Of a stretch of DNA of 64,000 nt, positions 61,209 through 64,000 are shown piece after piece (positions within the stretch are counted from its first letter, which is position 1; each line of letters begins with the position of its first letter). The stretch lies in NCBI GenBank assembly GCA_005281725.1, contig SSBO01000014.1, positions 641,167 to 705,166 on the forward strand, given 5' to 3'. A program made the position numbers and the translations under genes. Below the pieces are notes generated by a model. The model was not told the origin of the DNA. It ran no database searches and saw only the letters and a program-made list of their open reading frames with translations. This DNA is from Wuchereria bancrofti. Taxonomy: Eukaryota > Nematoda > Chromadorea > Rhabditida > Onchocercidae.

Positions 61209-64000
61209 TCATGCACACCTCTTCAAACACCCGGAAAATAACCCCAACATATCCGGGAACACTTGTACAACAATTAACAACACCCGTTCACGAAATTCTG
61301 AAACATGCAAGTTTTACTCATTAATATTTAACCACTTTCCTCCTTAGTCTTAGCATTTAAACATAATAATACAAAAGACTTTTTACAAATACAGTGGAAT
61401 TTGAACGTTTGCGAGAATCATATTCACTTTATCTGTAATCCTTCCAGTTACAAAAGCTTATACGAAATAAAGGAAATTCATTACAAGGAAAAAAAAAATA
61501 CAAAAAGGACAGGAAAGTAAAAACTAAGTTTCTTTGAAACTGTAGTTATTGATGTACATTTTGTGACACATATAACTGTTACAGCTAATGAATTTTGTGA
61601 GTTCATTATTATTAATGTTCATTTCAAAAATTTGACAAAAATGACAATATACCCAAATATATGTACTATAAGCTCATTTTTTAAAGGAAAACACAAATTT
61701 TACATCTCTACCTAAATTTAAGTTCCATCGTTAAAACCGACTTAAAAAGAAAGGTGAAGTCGACACAACAAAAAAACTATGAATACTAATACGAGAGCTG
61801 AGAATTTCTTGGATGTGTAATTTTGCAAATTTTCCTCCAAAAAAATCACTTCTTCTGAAATCTAGGTAAAACATAGGCCATCAACAGGTAGAAAAGATTG
61901 TAATAAACACAGAAAAATAAGCAACAAGTTCATGACCTTGTTAAGGATGCTATTATTTCAGCTGACAGTTTTAGGCATCTTATTTGAAGGTGCTAAATAA
62001 ATTTCAAAGAATAGAAATAAAAGTTGGAAAATTTTGAATACACCAATAATAATTAAATTATACTGGGTGAAAAACATTCGAACAAAGGAAAATCCTTTAA
62101 GCAGTAAATATGATGCTAGTCTAGCACAATCTAATGAGTACTAACGACCAATGAATAATTTAAGAATGTACTCGAAAAAAGCCAGGAATGACAGGAAATC
62201 ATTTAAACATACAATTATATCAATTAAATTAATTAATACAACTATGTCGATTATCTGATTAGTGTTTAATGAAAATCAAAATGAAGTTATTTCTTGCTGC
62301 CGCTTTTTTTTTCTACTTTTGCTAGCCATTCTGTGACTTTAAGCAGATCAGAATTCTCTCTGAATGCTAAACTAATTAATATCGTTATCTGAACCAATCT
62401 ATAAAAATGAGAAAAAAAAAAAAAAAAAAAAAGAACGATACGGAAATGCATCTATTTTTGTTGTAAAAAAATGTAAACTGTTCATTATACAATTTGTTAC
62501 TACGAACAATAATATTAACATACAATAAACAAGCAAGATGATTTAACTGATAACAAAAGGCTAAAGGAAAAAAAAAAAAACGAAAAACCTAAAATTTACC
62601 AAAAACCGAAATGATAAACGAACAAATTATTTACAAAGAAAACATATTACTTCATATTCAAATATTTTATTTAATCAACAAATTCAATGTTTAATTTTTT
62701 TGGCCAAATTATATAAGTCGAAATTATTGACTATTTCTAACCATACAACAATTTAATGATCAACATCACAATGTTATTGTTCAAGTAAATAAATCTCTCT
62801 CTCTCTCTCTCTTTCTATTCCTAGCTTATCCCTTTTCTCTGCTTTTCCCTGAATAAAATCCAAACAGAAAAAAAAAATAAAGAAAAAAAAAAAAGTCCCG
62901 AGAAAATGGGATATCCCCGACGGATCAGTAAGCATTCGCAGAATAACAAAGAACGTTCCCTCCCCCATCTTCCCACCGTCTTCCTCTCCCAGCCGCAGCA
63001 CGCAAGACTTGTCGCTCGCGTTTCTTGCCCCTCCCTCCTCTCTAGCCCTCTCTATCAGTCGTACTCTTTTATGGGTTCCTTTCGTTGCTTTTCCACGATT
63101 TATCTTTGTAAAATCAATATCTCATATTGGCGTATACTAGTTTGTTTGGAACACGAACGATGGTCGTATATTACTACTTAAAAGGTATACACGTACGTGT
63201 ACATATATCTTTTAGAAAGTATAAGAATGTACATATGTATATATACGTAGCAAATATATCCAAACTTTCATTGATATCATTTATTTCACGTGACCGTTGC
63301 ATATTACTTTTGCATCACGTTGGGAACAATCATATGCGACCAGTATGCATGCAAATTATCATCATTTGTTACCGCATAATCATTAAACATGTTATCATTT
63401 AGTTATCATACTCAAATAAATTAGCAGTTCAGAATTTCCTTTGCTCTTATTTGTCCCCCATATTAGATGGCACATTTTCTTATTTGCTTATCAATAGTAC
63501 ACACAGATACACACGCACATACACATTAGCGCCTTTCTTGTTCATAATTGTTTATATGTACAATGCATTACTTTTTCAATTACTATGTTTAAAGTAATCA
63601 TACGTACGTAAACTTTTTGTGCGAGATGCTTAATGTCAATTATCAAACTCCATTTAATCCGTTTAATGATTATGTTACTGATAATTTGAATTATTTTATT
63701 AATCGTTTGTTTTCTTTTGAAGAAGTATGATATCGCCATTTGGCAGTGTGTAAATTAGCTAGAAATGGTGTCAGAAGTTGAGTGAAAGACAGGTATGAAA
63801 TGATATCAGACAAAAAGTAAATGAAATGTACTTTTTTTATATTTCTACATTCGTTGCATTGTATAGTGGCCGTGCGCCGCGTAATATCAGGAACAAATAA
63901 ATCAATCACAGGTGAACACTATACTGCAAGTGCATGATGCAAACCTATTATTTGTAGAAAAAAAAATGAGTTTTCCTCTATTTAATTTCAAAGGGATGTG
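61209..64000. other. Upstream region of the DUF4211 gene; no gene assembled
   Basis: Presumed promoter and 5' UTR of the minus-strand gene. Contains poly-A tracts, a (CT)n run at 62794-62815, and a patch of higher GC with several CpG at about 62890-63110. Overlapping short frames at 62774-63402 and 63542-63909 have no domain or splice support. Confidence 0.45.
62794..62815. repeat. (CT)n microsatellite
   Basis: About ten CT repeats, next to the GC-richer patch. Confidence 0.9.

Noticed and set aside
1..64000. tRNA, rRNA, CRISPR, operon or bacterial (Wolbachia-type) inserts
   Set aside because: No cloverleaf, repeat-spacer pattern, or intronless bacterial-like frame was recognised; absence is by eye only, and a tRNA or Wolbachia search would be decisive.

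Overview
The window is nematode nuclear DNA, most likely from a filarial or other spirurid parasite. The evidence is very AT-rich non-coding DNA, many small exons split by GT-AG introns with T-rich TTTTCAG or TTTTTAG acceptors, a DAF-12-type nuclear receptor, and decayed BEL/Pao retrotransposons. Almost no gene is a long open frame. The genes below were assembled by hand, exon by exon, by joining splice sites whose phases agree. No prokaryotic features, tRNA, rRNA or CRISPR array were seen.

Layout. 0-1.3 kb (+): 3' exons of a TALE homeobox gene that begins left of the window. 2.5-6.4 kb (-): a cluster of small exons of unrecognised genes; one 121-aa three-exon protein and one C-terminal fragment can be assembled with consistent phases. 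7.7-11.4 kb: three near-identical copies of one ~1.05-1.4 kb non-coding stretch, joined at single N bases, best read as unmerged contig overlaps. 11.4-12.2 kb (-): N-terminal exons of a possible seven-transmembrane receptor, truncated. 14.4-15.1 kb (-): a two-exon dynein light chain LC8. 18.4-23.3 kb (+): a complete 13-exon DAF-12/NR1J-type nuclear hormone receptor. 26.3-39.1 kb (-): a 36-exon gene for a 1,781-aa MATH-domain and coiled-coil protein, convergent with the receptor gene. 41.6-50.1 kb: a repeat island with two decayed BEL/Pao elements pointing at each other and flanked by arrays of a ~60-bp repeat. 52.5-61.2 kb (-): a 23-exon gene for a 1,211-aa nuclear protein with a QSER1/PRR12-type DUF4211 domain. 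61.3-64 kb: no gene assembled.

How the genes relate. These are independent eukaryotic transcription units, not an operon. Three are probable regulators of transcription (TALE homeobox, DAF-12-like receptor, DUF4211 protein), one is a motor or hub subunit (LC8), and one is a large MATH protein of unknown role. The most testable observations are alternative splice sites in the DAF-12-like gene: a decoy acceptor inside the DNA-binding domain that would cause an immediate stop, and two tandem in-frame donors in the hinge. Others are the LC8 Ser88-to-Cys change, the MATH protein architecture and the assembly artefacts.
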